Below, piece by piece: positions 1 to 12,283 of a stretch of DNA of 64,000 bases. How positions within the stretch are numbered: position 1 is the stretch's first letter; every line of letters begins with the position of its first letter. The stretch covers positions 46,624,001-46,688,000 of the forward strand of contig CM114272.1 of assembly GCA_050084515.1 (NCBI GenBank), in the 5' to 3' direction. A model generated the notes under the pieces. The model was not told the DNA's origin and did not search any database. It was given only the letters and a program-made list of their open reading frames with translations. The stretch is from Blasia pusilla (taxonomy: Eukaryota > Marchantiophyta > Marchantiopsida > Blasiales). Made by a program: the position numbers and the translations under genes.

Positions 1-514
1 CAGCGATGTATGTTGTATGACAATGTGGATTTGCACCACAGTTGTCATGACCATACGGATTATGTCGTAGAGTATAGTGTGCTAGTAGAGGCCATACCTT
101 ATGTAGGGCCGTAGTGTCTAGGTAGAGATGCGGTTTCGTACATAGGGTTGGGGGTTATTCAGTTGAGGGTGACTTTTCCAGTAGGGCCTGCTCTTAGGTT
201 GGAGGATATAGTGTGGAGTGCACTCAAAGAATAGTTAGTTCTTTGAGTTGAGCCTGTTGCGTTGGGAGTTAACCTTGGTAGTGAGTAGAGCTCTTGGCTA
301 TGGTGGTTCCCGCAAGCTTCGACTTGGATTCTCCCATCGTGGAGTGGGTTTGGCTCGATTGTATGTGATTCTATACGTGTTTTATGACAGTAGGTCTTTC
401 ACGGATTCCAGTTGTGGTACACTTGTGTCTGTGGATGCTCTCGTCTATGTTATGTAGGTATGTGAGTATGGTATGTCAGCGATGTATGTTGTATGACGAT
501 GTGGATTCGCACTA
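1..514 (+). mobile_element. 3' terminal repeat block (A-B-A) of a Ty3/gypsy-type element, cut by window edge
   Basis: Positions 45-410 (block B) are nearly identical to 33889-34256 and 56000-56365. Positions 413-514 (block A) match 55855-55955 and 56371-56472. Bases 1-40 are the end of another A copy, so the order is A-B-A, as at the 3' end of the plus-strand gypsy element at 33.9-56.5 kb. It is therefore the right-hand end of another family member whose body lies left of the window, or a solo terminal block. B begins near TCATGACCATACGG and ends ACGGATTCCA. No coding region is seen here; ORFs across it are incidental. Confidence 0.8.
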
Positions 515-749
515 CATATAGTGCTACATATGTACAACTTTGAATTACCATCCTAAAAGTACAATTGAATTCCAATGATGTAGTGGTTTAGACAACTAGC
601 CATTTTCTTGGCTAAAAAGGATATGTCTGAAAAGAATTATTACAATCGGATTATGGGAGCCATGGAAACAAATAAATCTGGTTAAGAGCTGGGGTGGAGT
701 TGGGGGAGGGGCATACGGAGGAGATTCGAAGGACAGAAGATAAGATTAC

Positions 750-1290
750 CGCCGTCATCTATATTATTTTGGGAGAGTGCCTTCTTGATTTGCAAACACC
801 TCTCTGCTTGACACATGGCAAATATGCAGCAAGAAAATGTTTCACATGCTATAGACAACAAATTTTTTCTTTGAATTTATGTGAAATATCATTAATCTCT
901 TCCCTTGATGGGCTATACACTAACCTCTTCAAATCTATATTATTATGGGAGACTGCCTTCTTCATTTGCAACACCTCTCTGCTTGACAAATGGCAACAAG
1001 GCAACAAAAAAATGTTTCGCATGCTATAGGCAGCAAGAAAAAATTTGAATTTAGGTGCAATATCATTAATCTCTTTCCTTCACGGACTATAACACCAGTT
1101 CTTCAAGCATTTTTTTTATTTCTTGCACATCGGACAATCGTCTTATCTATATCATTATGAGAGAATATTTTAATTTTTACAAACACCTCTATGTTTGACC
1201 CATGACAAGTGAACAACAAAAATATATTTCACATTAATACTACGAAAAATAAATAAATAAAATTTATGCATAACATCATTCATGGAGTAT
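750..1290. repeat. Degenerate tandem repeat, about three units of ~180-200 bp
   Basis: Three successive segments, starting about 760, 945 and 1145, share the landmarks 'tattattttgggaga', 'tttgcaaacacctct', a 'gcttgaca..tggca' stretch and 'tttcacatgctata'. The third unit is most diverged. The segment is AT-rich and non-coding by inspection. Nothing else is recognised between 515 and the PIN4 gene apart from probable 5' UTR and promoter sequence upstream of 1921. Confidence 0.55.
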
Positions 1291-1920
1291 AACACACTAT
1301 ATCTAGGGTAGGAAGTGATGCCAAAAGACAAAATGTGATGAATAAAGAAAAATTAAATTAAATTAGTAGTCCTTCGTACCCGCGCATCGGGCACGATGGA
1401 GTATTCAAGATAAGTAAATCCGCACCCGAGAGCACAAACACTATCGGCGGAAAGGTTTGGGCCAGCGAGTAGAATAAGCAATTTCAGAATGAGAATAGGA
1501 TGGCATCAAGAAAGGTGAAATATTTCTGCAGTCCAGCACTATAGCTAGGGTTGGGGTGCTCAACGCAACAAAGCGTCGGACGAAAATTTGTAGTAAGAAG
1601 ACTTTGGAATGTGAGTCTTCGCTCTCGTAACTAATTTGCCAAATTTGAAATCTCGCTCGTAAACTGATTTGTGCTGGTGGAGTCTTTGATAGAAAGGTCG
1701 TACGTCTTGAATTCTGTTCAGTTCTTAGAGCAGTTCTGTGACAGTCGAAGGAATCGGATTGTTGCATCCCCTGCAGTTCTGAAGTGTAGGTTTCCACATC
1801 TATCAATCGTAAGAAGCAGACAGGGTCTAGATTGTGATTCCTTTTCATTGATTCGATTCGAGGGTTCAAATTCTGGTAGGTGTGACGAATTTGTGAACGA
1901 GCAGATTGCGGGGCTTGGAA

Positions 1921-3437
1921 ATGGGCAAGGATAGCAAAGTTCCGTCTGGTGGCAAGGGTAAAGGTAAAGCTTCGGGATCAGGAGGAGACGAAAACGCAGG
2001 TGGGAAAGGCAAGGGCAAGGGCGGGGGAAAGGCAGACCTCGGAACCTGCACCTATGTGAAAGGTTGGTCTCTCTGTGTAGAATGGATCGGTCAACTGGAT
2101 AATGCGAACATAAAATCAATCTCTAATTTCCGTTGAAATGATCGGTTGCTCCCAAGTACAAGTTCTTACAAGGAATTCTTCTGTGCCGAAATTGTTTCAC
2201 CTTTTCAACTTGTGATAGTCTGCATTGCTTTCACGCCGGCAATGTGATCCTGTTACGTTACTCAATTAAGTGAACTCTATCTTCTCTTTCAGCTAGACAC
2301 ATCTTATGCGAGAAACAAGGCAAGATCAACGAAGCGCATAAGAAACTGGAGGAAGGTTGGATCAGCAACGGTGATAAGGTTCCCCCGGCAGAGTTTGCCA
2401 AGGTGCTGTAATATGCACGAGGAATCCATTTGCTTGCAGCAATGTTCACGTCTATTTTGCCCTGGATAGTCGAGGATTCAAAATACAGGAATGAAAAGTC
2501 ATGAAGGTTCTGCTGAGAGGCCTCAGCTGTGGATGCATCAAGTGAAGAAATAAACTTGGTTTGATTTGTTTGGTGAATACTTGTGCCTCATCAGGTAGCT
2601 GCAGAATACTCGGAGTGTCCATCAGGAAAAAAGGGTGGTGATCTTGGTTGGTTTCCCCGTGGGAAAATGGCGGGTCCATTTCAAGATGTCGCATTTGCCA
2701 CACCTGTCGGAGCTACGAGTGCTCCTTTCAAGTCGACGTGAGTTTCGTTCATTTCCCTATCTTTGAACTTTCTATAGCATAATATTTGCTTGATATGTTT
2801 GCATATCAGCATTATGCGTTAAAGAGCGGGTCGATAATTTCTCCCTGACCATCTTAGTCCAAAGCAAAACCCTATGCAGACATCAAGCTCGATAATTTGG
2901 TTGCCTGAGTCTTTATGAGTCGTCTTGCTTTACAAAATCTCCATCCCCAGATACCTTCTCTTTGGGACTTGATACTTCTTATTCTACTCGGTAGCTCTAT
3001 GTCTTCCTTGTAATGTCTGGATTGTGGCAGTACGGCACCTTGGAACTTTATATTATTGATTTGCGTTGGTTTACCTGGGGATCGCCATTAGATGCAGATG
3101 TGAATGATGCCAATAGTGTGGTGTGTCCGTTTTAGCCTCTAGACATGATCTGGCGATACTGGGCTCAGATTCCCTTGAAGTGTTGACTACGATTATCGAA
3201 ATAGAGGAGCATTGAATCTTCTGGGTCTCTGAGGGGAAAACAAGTGCGCTTCATGTGTCACTCATGTTTACACTGCAAGAGCATCCGTGTTGTAGTTGTG
3301 ACATCTAGTAAGAGAACACCTGCACGATGGTGGGAATCGTGGTTTTCAGCTTCGGTGGCACATCTGAGCTTGACTACTTTTTTTGTACTGGCAGGCATGG
3401 GTATCACATCATTATGGTCGAAGGAAGGAAGAATTAG
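1921..3437 (+). CDS. PIN4: Parvulin-14/PIN4-type peptidyl-prolyl cis-trans isomerase, 4 exons, 145 aa
   Basis: Exons: 1921-2062, 2293-2402, 2595-2737, 3395-3437; all introns are GT-AG and the reading phase is kept throughout. The protein starts with a Gly/Lys/Ser-rich basic tail of about 40 residues (repeated GKGKG), typical of PIN4, which helps DNA or nuclear/ribosomal association in the animal protein. The parvulin fold follows: RHILCEK in exon 2, GDLGWFPRGKMAGPFQ in exon 3, and HGYHIIMVEGRKN then TAG in exon 4. These are the conserved rotamase segments, with the paired His of RHIL and HGYHI. The length of 145 matches the family. The ATG at 1921 was chosen because it starts the conserved MGKDSK tail. 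The gene has no WW domain, so it is PIN4-like rather than PIN1-like. It appears intact. The role (proline isomerisation in nuclear or ribosome-biogenesis settings) comes from the family. Confidence 0.95.
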
Positions 3438-3914
3438 GGATCAGCAGGTGCTCTAATTCATCTAACAGGTGGAGTTTGAACACATCCTGTAAGATTCTAG
3501 CAGACGAGACGCCCGCCATATTCGGAACTCAATCTGCGAAGAACTTCTTTCACGGTTTTATCTAAATTTTGTAAAGTCCATGTGATCGTAGGTTAGAAGA
3601 CTCAAGAATCATGACTAAAATCGAACTGGCCTGCAGGGCATCATCCTAAACACAGCTTAACTTGTAACGCTCTACCACGATCAGTTTACTAGGTTGCAAC
3701 TGCAAGAAGCAGCTTCATAAAAAAGAAGGTTTAGCTGCGTCCAAGGAATATCCCGATCTGAAGCTGTCCTCCCTGTTTCGCTGTTCCGGTGACTTTACTA
3801 GATACACGCATTGCTTTGCAGTGTAAGGCACAGGCTTGTGATGCCGTCATTTCTTTCGAATAACAACTTACATCATTTGTATTCTTTACGAAGCGCAAAT
3901 CTTGTCGTCATATC
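3438..3914 (+). other. Probable 3' UTR and intergenic spacer downstream of PIN4
   Basis: No reading frame with recognisable similarity is present. Short ORFs overlapping the last PIN4 exon are shadows in other frames. The polyadenylation site cannot be fixed from sequence alone. Confidence 0.4.
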
Positions 3915-4190
3915 ATGGTCTCTGGAATTGATTTGGGACTGGAGGAATTCGTCCACATGCTCATCTCATCCGGAAAATCCCAAGTCGCCGCCCGTGTTCT
4001 AAAACTCGACAAAGAAGTCTTCGCGATGAATCTGTTGCAGTTGAGCGGAGGCAAATATGCTCGGACTACCAAGTGGCACTCAAGGTGCCTTCAAAATTGC
4101 CCTGTCACCACTACATTCACTATGTCTTTGCGACATCTAGACTTGTTTGCCGGGCATTACAAAAAATACACCAATAATTTCTTGAGATAG
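3915..4190 (+). CDS. Possible small uncharacterised gene (hypothetical)
   Basis: An open frame starting MVSGIDLGLEEFVHML has balanced, host-like codon use for about 58 codons and then reads into what looks like a splice donor (CACTCAAG/GTGCC near 4084). A possible further exon begins near 4389 after 'cttcag' and reads AVNRLQECNQVISKIW before a stop. The two parts could form one short gene between PIN4 and arginase. I recognise no domain, and the exon pairing is speculative. It could equally be an extended PIN4 3' UTR or a pseudogene fragment. Confidence 0.25.
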   Translation: MVSGIDLGLEEFVHMLISSGKSQVAARVLKLDKEVFAMNLLQLSGGKYARTTKWHSRCLQNCPVTTTFTMSLRHLDLFAGHYKKYTNNFLR

Positions 4191-5211
4191 TCAAATGTGG
4201 GGCCCATAGGAGTTGGAAGATGATTGGACATCAAACAAAACTGCTTCACACAATCGCCACTGGCGGCAAAGGGAACCACTGCGCTGCCCCTTGAGGCGAA
4301 CTCTCAGTGTTACGGATTCTTTAGAAATTGGAAGAGCAAATTCTTAGGGGTAGTTGTATTAGTGGCTACTAACTTCTGTTTCCTTCAGCTGTGAACAGAC
4401 TCCAAGAATGCAACCAGGTGATCTCGAAAATCTGGACCTTAATTTCTATGTAGGTTTTTTCATCGGTCCGGATGACATGGGAGAAGTGGACCAAATGAAT
4501 TTGTGGCCCCAGTACGTCAGTCTTTCTACCCCACTGTGTATCCTACCTGCTTCTATGCCAAAAATGAAACATTTGGAGTATGCGTGTCATGCTATCTGCC
4601 AGTGCATCTAGTCCTGAATAGCTGGAGGCTCTGCGGCAGCTGGCCATACCCTTACGTGAAACGCAGTGTCCAACCGTAAAGCGCTCCTGGCAGCCAATTC
4701 ACGCCCCACTGCCCCGCAGATGGAAGGATAGGGAGGCAGGGTGTATAGATGATGAAGGGGCAAAACCCCTAGGCTTGTCTAACAGAAAATTCGGAAAGAA
4801 CAAGGATACGGGAGATGTGAAATCGCATGCATGCATATTGATCCCTTAGAGTTCGTAGGTCATGCGACAGCACGGGAATATGATCAAATCTTTCGTTCGC
4901 AATTTGATTCCATCATTTCTTTCGCGAGGTAATCGTGAACCTGGTGAACAGAACGGCTTTGCGTAACTCGTGGCACACTAGAATATATTGACTCGGTTGA
5001 CGATGATAAGTTACAACGCTTGCGAGCGTCGACAGTAGGAACTTATTCAAATATCTGACACTAGATGTTCTAACCAACAGTCTTCATAAGATTATCATCA
5101 GGGCTGCGAGAATTTCTCACTCCTTGGGAAAGAATTAACGACAAACATTGCTCTTCGGCGTTCAAGGTTTGACGGTCTACTCGTTGGAGCTTTTCCAGTA
5201 GGCTTGGAGCT

Positions 5212-8035
5212 ATGGCCGCAGTTCGGGGGATCGGAAGGCGCGTGCTCACAGAGTCTGCCAGGACTTTGCAACAACCTGGACGCCTGATGTCGACGAATCG
5301 ATCAGTGTTCGACGGACGGAACCGAATTGTTGAGGCTTCACTCACTCTGATACGGGAGCGTGCTCGCTTGAAGGTATGACAGGTGCCACCAGTACGAGTA
5401 CTAATGATTAATTAATTCATCTGGACACAAGATCCTCAATATGAATGCAATTGTAGCTGATTTCCCTTGGAGCTACAAAACAATGCCAGTACAAATGCCT
5501 ATTCTCCACTACAGTAGTGAGTAGAGATTGGCATATGAAGAAGTCACTTGACATCGTACTTTTGTCTGTCTTCAATCCTCTTTTCTTCGCCGTCATGGTT
5601 TGAAATATTCACTAGTGTAGTTGAAATATTCGGTTGAATCGTACTGGCAGGGAGAGCAAGTGCGAAACATGGGGGGTGCCATTGCGACAGCTTGTCTGCT
5701 GGGAGTTCCTCTTGGACATAACTCTTCTTTCCTCCAGGGTCCTGCTTTCTCTCCGCCTCGCATCAGGGAAGCAATATGGTGTGGCAGTACCAACTCTTCC
5801 ACAGAATCAGGTCGGCTTTGATTTCGCCTAATCTTGTGCCCATAGTTTGTTTTGATGATTTGGCCATGTACAGAAGCGCGATAAGTTCATAATTCCCGGA
5901 CCCTTTGGAGGGCAACAGCGAACTGAGACAAGCATGTATTTCGATCTGAGAGGGATACTGCAGGCAAGGATCTGGAGGATGTACGCGTTATGACGGATGC
6001 AGGGGACGTTCCAATTCAAGAAATGCGTGACTGTGGAGTTGATGATGAACGTTTGATGAACACAATTTCGGATGCCGTGAAGATTGTAATGGATGAGGTG
6101 AGTAAATATCTTTTTGAAGAGTTCCCGGAAAAGCTATAATTCTGTTCGATCGATACTTCATTGAAGTCGTAGAGAACTGAAAGAGTGTGCGGTTCCGCTT
6201 ACAGGGAGCCATGAAGAAGTCCTGTGCGCAACGAACTAAATTGCTCGAACCGTGCTAGCTTCCCCTTGAACCTCTTCAGTGACAGACATCCTCCCATCCA
6301 CGCAATCGTCGTTTTGCTGGGTGGGGAGGTCATTTCGGTCATCTTTTCGGCACGTCTAGTTACTGACTTGTGGATTTTGGTTTTGTAAAATGGTCTCAGT
6401 CTCCTCTACGTCCTCTTGTTCTTGGCGGTGATCACTCGATATCATATCCGGTCGTGCGAGCTGTTTCAGAGCGTCTTGGTGGTCCAGTTGACGTCCTTCA
6501 TCTTGATGCCCACCCCGATATATATCATGCATTTGAGGGAAACAAATATTCACATGCTTCTGGCTTTGCTCGAATTATGGAGGGTGGTTATGCCAGACGG
6601 TTGCTCCAGGTAAAGCTTCGTAACCATGTTTTTTGTCGACGTCAGTGGTGGATTTAGTACATGTCCGTGGCACTTTTGAGAAAAAGTCTGGTCAATGATC
6701 GTCCTCGCCAATCCTTGGTGATCTTAGAGTAGTGCATTATGCCGGTTGACAAGATACTTCCTAAACGAGTGTCCATCAAATTGCTTCACTCCTGCAGGTT
6801 GGGATCCGCTCAATTAACCGTGAAGGCAGGGAGCAGGGCGAGAAGTTTGGAGTAGAGCAGTTTGAAATGCGAAATTTCAGTCGTGATCGCCAGTTTTTGG
6901 AAAGTCTGGTACGTTGCTGTTTCTAAACAGGTCGGATATGTCCAGTACGTTTTCTTTTCTATCATTCTTGAACCACGTCACTAGTTCAGAAATACAATGA
7001 AATGTAATCACACTTGAACGACCCGAATGCGCCATGGGACAGGTTTTTGAAGGTTAGTTGGAAGGTGGCTCATCAACCTGATTTCAGCATATAGGTAGCC
7101 GCATCCCAAGGTGGAATTGGCAAACAGTGATCAAGAGACCCATGGACGGCCTTATTTAGATATAATTTGACTTCAATGAAGAAGGCTAGAATAGATCTTT
7201 CTCAGCTTTACCTTGAAGAACAGCTACTGAAGCAGGCCCTTGCTTTCTTCTCTTTAAGACGTACTGCATTTAACATCCTTCGTTAACATATCCGTGACAT
7301 TGAACAGATTGCATTCTGGAAAGCTGCCTTGGCAGGAATTGCAGGTTCTTAAATGTGTATGACCCTGATTTTGTTATTGAACTTGAGCCACACTGCAATG
7401 GGATATGATGGTCGGGTAGCTTTTATAACGTGATGCAATGATTACATCCGTAATCGTTATAGACTTTTTCTTCTCCAACGAACACTTAGCAAAATTAGTC
7501 ATGGGTCCAGATGTTCGGCCCTGCGTGCCTAAAAACGTCGAGGTGCGGATGGTGTAGGCTATTGCAGATTGTCAAAATCGAGGTCTGTTCTTACTCGGCT
7601 TCAGACTCGGATGAAACCGGGAACCTTTGGAACGTGAGATTGTCTCCGATCATGACGAAGATAGAGCTCAACTCGCACGGTTCTTGGATAGGATCAGTCG
7701 TGGGATACAGATTTGTCGCGACCTTTGCTGATGCGTAGTTGACACGTGCACTGATTTTCTGATGGCCTATGCAGGAATTGGGTGAAGGAGTGAAAGGGGT
7801 GTATGTTTCGATAGATGTGGATTGTCTCGACCCAGCTTTTGCGCCAGGTGTATCCCATATTGAACCCGGAGGCCTTAGCTTCCGAGACGTGCTAAATATC
7901 CTGCAGAACTTGCAAGGCAACATAGTGGGAGGGGACGTAGTGGAGTTCAATCCCCAACGTGACACAGTCGATGGCATGACAGCAATGGTGGCAGCAAAAC
8001 TTGTGAGGGAACTCAGTGCGAAGATCTCCAAGTGA
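5212..8035 (+). CDS. ARGAH: Arginase (plant type), 6 exons, 345 aa
   Basis: Exons: 5212-5373, 5651-5810, 5964-6097, 6400-6609, 6798-6908, 7775-8035; all GT-AG, in phase, ending TGA. The enzyme hydrolyses arginine to ornithine and urea; plant members act in mitochondria. The Arg/Ser-rich N-terminus (about residues 1-30, MAAVRGIGRR...) looks like a mitochondrial presequence. Two-manganese site ligands are present: His164 in GGDHS, Asp188/His190/Asp192 in DAHPD, and Asp273/Asp275 in the DVDCLDP segment. The substrate-loop segment SHASGFARI is also present. The C-terminus ends KISK as in plant arginases. This plant family is agmatinase-like in sequence, so agmatinase activity is an alternative. 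The length fits the family and no damage is seen. The fifth intron (6909-7774) is the longest. Confidence 0.95.
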
Positions 8036-8668
8036 CACTCTCTTGGGATCATCCATACAATTGCGAGCTTCTTAAGAGTTAATTGTTTTGATTGGTCGTA
8101 CATGTGGCCAGGAACAAAGGTACTCTGGCGTCATTCTGTAGTACGTAGTAGCTTGAGTTTGTGCCCGATAAAATCCTGCGGCTCTCGTCAACTACGACCA
8201 CCGAGCCCTTATTATCAGCGTAAGTAACTCGGATCCTCGACAGTGGCACGCAGCTAATTTTCACATTCCTACAATGTGAGTTTTATCGACGAAATACTTG
8301 CAGCGAGTATCAATGATACTAACTGAGATGGTTTGGTTCCATCTTTGTGAAGGTGTTCTCTCTAGGCCTTGGACATCACTAGGTTTAAACAGAACTTGCT
8401 GATCAATGGGTTCCCAAGGAATTGGGAAGGATTTTCATTTCTCAGTTGCAAGGCCAGTGAGTCGTGATCATTTTAAAAGATAGAAACTTGATTCACTGGA
8501 GGTGATTGGATCCCTCGTTTCTCATGGTAACAAGTGAGATCTCATCGCTTTTCTTACCAATTCCCTGGAAGGATAGGAGAGCATGCCTTTGGTAAGAGCA
8601 ACAGAGGAAGAAACCACCAGCCCTGCGAAGAAACCTTTTTACCGCTGCTTCTCTCAACACTCGTCGAG

Positions 8669-8745
8669 CGAATCCTGATTGACTGGTTCATGAACTTTCA
8701 CTGGCCTTGCAACTGATATCTTCAGAACCAGTCAATCAGGATTCG
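8669..8745. repeat. Short perfect inverted repeat (21-bp arms, ~35-bp loop)
   Basis: Arms 8669-8689 and 8725-8745 are exact reverse complements (left arm CGAATCCTGATTGACTGGTTC). It lies about 630 bp downstream of the arginase stop. It could be the remnant of a small MITE, a transcript-end hairpin or a miRNA-like foldback. Outside the arms pairing weakens, which argues against a long precursor. Confidence 0.7.
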
Positions 8746-8749
8746 TTCG

Positions 8750-11450
8750 ATTTTTTCTCAATCTCTATGCAGCACTTACTATTCATAGATTTTTTTGTCT
8801 TACGCCGTGAGTTTCTTATTAAAAATTCACTCTCTCATTAAGTTTGGTGGTGAGCAAAAGAGATATGGACCCACAAGAAGAAGGCGGATGACGATGTCAC
8901 TTACACCCAAAGAAAACCAATATGCGGCCAGTTTATCTTGAATATAAGTATGGTTGATATACTGTTTTGGAAGACTAATAATGGTATAGTGGCAAACCGT
9001 GCATAAATAAACTAGTGTGAGGCAGTTTGTAGGATAATAGAAAATGCACGTGTAAGTGGTATGGCTACTTTGTCTCTAAATTAAGAAAGGAGGATATAAT
9101 TAGAAGAATATTCTATAGAAATATGTTGGTGAATTCTTAATCGTTGTTGTAATTATAGTTGTAATTTGAGTGAGTCAATGCGTAAGTAAGGATCAGTAAT
9201 CATCTACAAGTCTAGTGTAAATCATGAAACTTTAGAATTCAATGTTTCCGACAAAGAGTATGACTTAGCAATAATGTGGATTCAAGTGGTGGAATGGATG
9301 TAAATGGAACTTTAGGTGATTTGGGAATGAACCAAGAAACTGGATCATATAAAAAATCATAGATTGCATAATTAACATACCTGGCCTTGCAACATGGATT
9401 GGAATTTTGCATTCAAATGTATGAAACCTAAACATTTTCGTAGATTTGAACTTAAATGATCAACTTAAATGAGTTTGAGGATGTCTGGCAAGATGACTTA
9501 GTAACTAATGTTGGTAGGCTGAAAATTCGTATAGGACTTGATGATAATTAGTGATTGTTTAGTGGTTATAACAAAGCATGGTAGTAATAGATTGATAATT
9601 ATTTGAAAAGTGTGATAAGATGTTTGCAAGTTCATGGTAGTTATAACAAAATAGTAAAGTAGAATTGTGAAGAGTATACCTACATACTAAACATCTAAGT
9701 TGAAATTAGCATGTAAGGTATCGAAAAAGTATGTGTGAATCTGTCATGCAGATAAGTAACGTGAAGAACTTGATGCATAGATAGTAGGTTAATAAAAAAA
9801 ACTCATGTTCATTTTGTAGATAGGCATATCTCTAGTGTCATAACATAGACAGAATGCTTGTTGCTTGTAGCTTCAACTTCCAGGTCCCTTCTATCATTGG
9901 CTCAATGTCCATCATGAAGTCTTTGGATTGAGCTTGTGCCTCTTTAAATTTTGTTGTGAAAAAAGATACTTGGTCCATATGAATATCATTCTCCTTATAG
10001 AGAGCAAAAATTTCATTGTTGATGTTATTGATGGTTCTCTCTAATCTATCAATATGATCGTGAGTACTATCCAATTGAGATATGCAATGGTACCTAGGAT
10101 GTGTTGTAGAAATCGGTATACGTCGATGCGGGATGTATTGGATTCTCAACATCCACTCCTCTGAGCACCATTGATTTGATCGGCCCCCTTGTATGAGGAG
10201 AAGCCTAGATCGATGGTTCTGACTTAGACGTCGAAGGAGTCATAGTAATATGACGTAGGTGGTTTACGGAGTAGCGTTACTAGGTTTATCTAACCCTATA
10301 ACCCTGATGCAATATTTTTCTATTAATAGAAACGAAGAAAAATAGGTAAAAACCCTAGTTTTCTCGAGTAGTCAAATAGTCGGGAGCCGCAGCGGTAGCG
10401 CATTCTCGTATGTCGAGTTATCTCCCAGTTCAGGTTCCATCGGAGCTCTTCTGTGAGCGCACGGACGGACTAGGCCACTTTGTATCTCTAAGTTTTTATA
10501 AAGATTTCAGTGATTTAGTCACTTTCTGTTTTCTCACAGGATGGGTCTACTAAAGAATCCTGAATAATTTGTGTGCTAACCTATTGGAGCATACCATGAG
10601 ATATTCGATAGACATGATATAGAAATTTAGTGAGTGGAGTGTAATCTTTAATACCATTGTGTGTGGAGGAATAGGCATGTCATACATAAGAAAATCTGCA
10701 AGTTACTATCAAGTTTAATAACAATCAATTATACAACATATTATAAGGAGGACAAGTACAACTAGCAAGGAAAAACTATCAAAAGAATATACTAAATAAA
10801 AATTGAGCATGGTGTGAGGAATAAATCTATGGTATGACATGTTCTCATAATAGTGGATGGCAAAGATGAATACCTACATAAGTTAGTAATGAGTATAATT
10901 AAGTGGTGCAAAATAAATTTGAGCACAACAAATAGTTGATAAATGTTACATTGCAACAACTTTTGTTACAATTAGTACTACTTCCTAGTAGTAGTAAGAG
11001 TGAAAAAAAAAATTTCATTAAAACTAACATTCAACCCATTTAGATAGCCAAAATGTGTTCAAAAGTTCTAATGGATGTAACATATGAATGGTCTATGTTA
11101 AGTGCAAAATGCCCAAACATATATCTTCACTTATTGTACCTTAGTTGAACATAAGGAAGTTGATATCATCAACAAATTTGCGGTCATCTGCCACATAGTA
11201 TCTAAAAACACTTGCATTCTACAAGGGGTGTAATACTGATGTAGGGTTCATATTGAGGATGATTAAAAGGTGTATCATAGGTATTGAAGGTGATACTAAT
11301 GTTATCAAAGTCATGCAGAATTGGAATAATATGAGGCATATGATTGTTTGGGGTAGTTGATTTGAAGGAAGTTCATCACTCATATGAGCTAACTTCATTC
11401 TAGTAATCAAATGTGATGCTTTGGAGTTATTCAAGTCTATGACCACATGT
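8750..11450. other. AT-rich gene-poor stretch
   Basis: No recognisable gene is found. The only ORF with any character is on the minus strand at 9838-10152 (104 codons): a hydrophilic, heptad-like segment (LERTINNINNEIFAL), possibly the start of a decayed retrotransposon Gag. It has no diagnostic motif. Confidence 0.4.
9838..10152 (-). pseudogene. Unrecognised coiled-coil-like ORF, possible decayed TE fragment
   Basis: A 104-codon minus-strand frame with a predicted coiled-coil character (regular Leu/Ile spacing in residues ~30-70) in an otherwise AT-rich, gene-poor region. No catalytic or metal-binding motif is visible, and I do not recognise a family. Position and composition suggest transposon debris rather than a host gene. 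Confidence 0.25.
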
Positions 11451-11458
11451 ACAAGGAG

Positions 11459-11930
11459 CAAGGTTGCACGCGGACATAGACATGTCTGTATCCGTGGACT
11501 TATGTCCATCCCAAGGACAGACATGTCTGTGCGGGCCCAACTACGGGCTCTGTGGGCCCGCATACCCATGGCCCGTACTCAAGGCTGCGCCACTTGAGCA
11601 TTCCACCCTTGCTCAGGAAGTCTGCATCTCGTCCGACACCCGTTTTTTACGTGCGATTTCTAACCCGCATCAGGCCCACGTTGCGGACGAATAAGGCCCC
11701 CAAGCGGGTGTGCCCCCATTCTTCGCGGAGACTCAATGTCGAGCATGCAAGAGGCTCGCGCCCAGCCCGTGCCCAACCCGCGCTAGCCCACCGTAAAAAA
11801 AGACCAATCTTGCGTCGCCACTTGTCACGTTGGGACTCGTCCTCCAAAACCGCACTCGGCCTGCCACTCCCAAACTTGGCGATGACACGTGACTATCTGT
11901 GATTGGTGGAGGCTAAGTTTGAACTTGGCC
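11459..11930. mobile_element. GC-rich island, probable hAT-like or MITE-type insertion
   Basis: Composition jumps abruptly to GC-rich at 11459, inside AT-rich flanks. The left edge reads CAAGGTTGCACGCGGACAT, matching in style the left terminus of the 290-bp element at 17839 (CAAGGTTGCATGTCGACAA). Both then carry repeated 'gacatgtctg/gtccgtgg' motifs and a GGGCCC-containing segment. The right end and target duplication could not be found, so the right boundary is approximate. Confidence 0.45.
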
Positions 11931-12025
11931 CTCCACTTCTAAAATGGGTTTGTTACAAAAATCATAAGTTTTGGGTTCACAAGTGGGTCCAAAAATACTT
12001 ATCTATAATTAACTCACAATTTCCT

Positions 12026-12283
12026 TCATTTACAACAATACTTGGTTCCATGTAGACCTGACCACAAAAAATCCTCACGATCATGTCCTACAACTACATC
12101 CTCGTAAAAAATCCATATACATCCATATGGAACTACCAATGTCTTTCCTTTGTGAGTTTTACCTCCCTTAAAAAGACGTTGAACATTTTTTAACTCTCTA
12201 CTACATCTTTCTAGTAGAGTTTTCTCTACAACAACGAGCTTCTCCTTCTTGGATGTCATAAGATTGATACACTTTCTTTCCAA
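12026..12283 (-). pseudogene. Unrecognised short ORF, 85 codons
   Basis: A minus-strand frame beginning MERKCINLMTSKKEKL. It is Lys- and Cys-containing with no motif I recognise. Neighbouring sequence 12284-14040 gives only short, unsupported ORFs, so this may be a remnant of a transposon coding region. Confidence 0.2.

Noticed and set aside
1441-1869. 142-codon minus-strand ORF upstream of PIN4
   Set aside because: Overlaps the probable promoter/5' UTR of PIN4, has no recognisable domain, and conflicts with the well-supported plus-strand gene.
7591-8103. 170-codon minus-strand ORF over the last arginase exon
   Set aside because: It is the antisense shadow of the conserved arginase exon 6.
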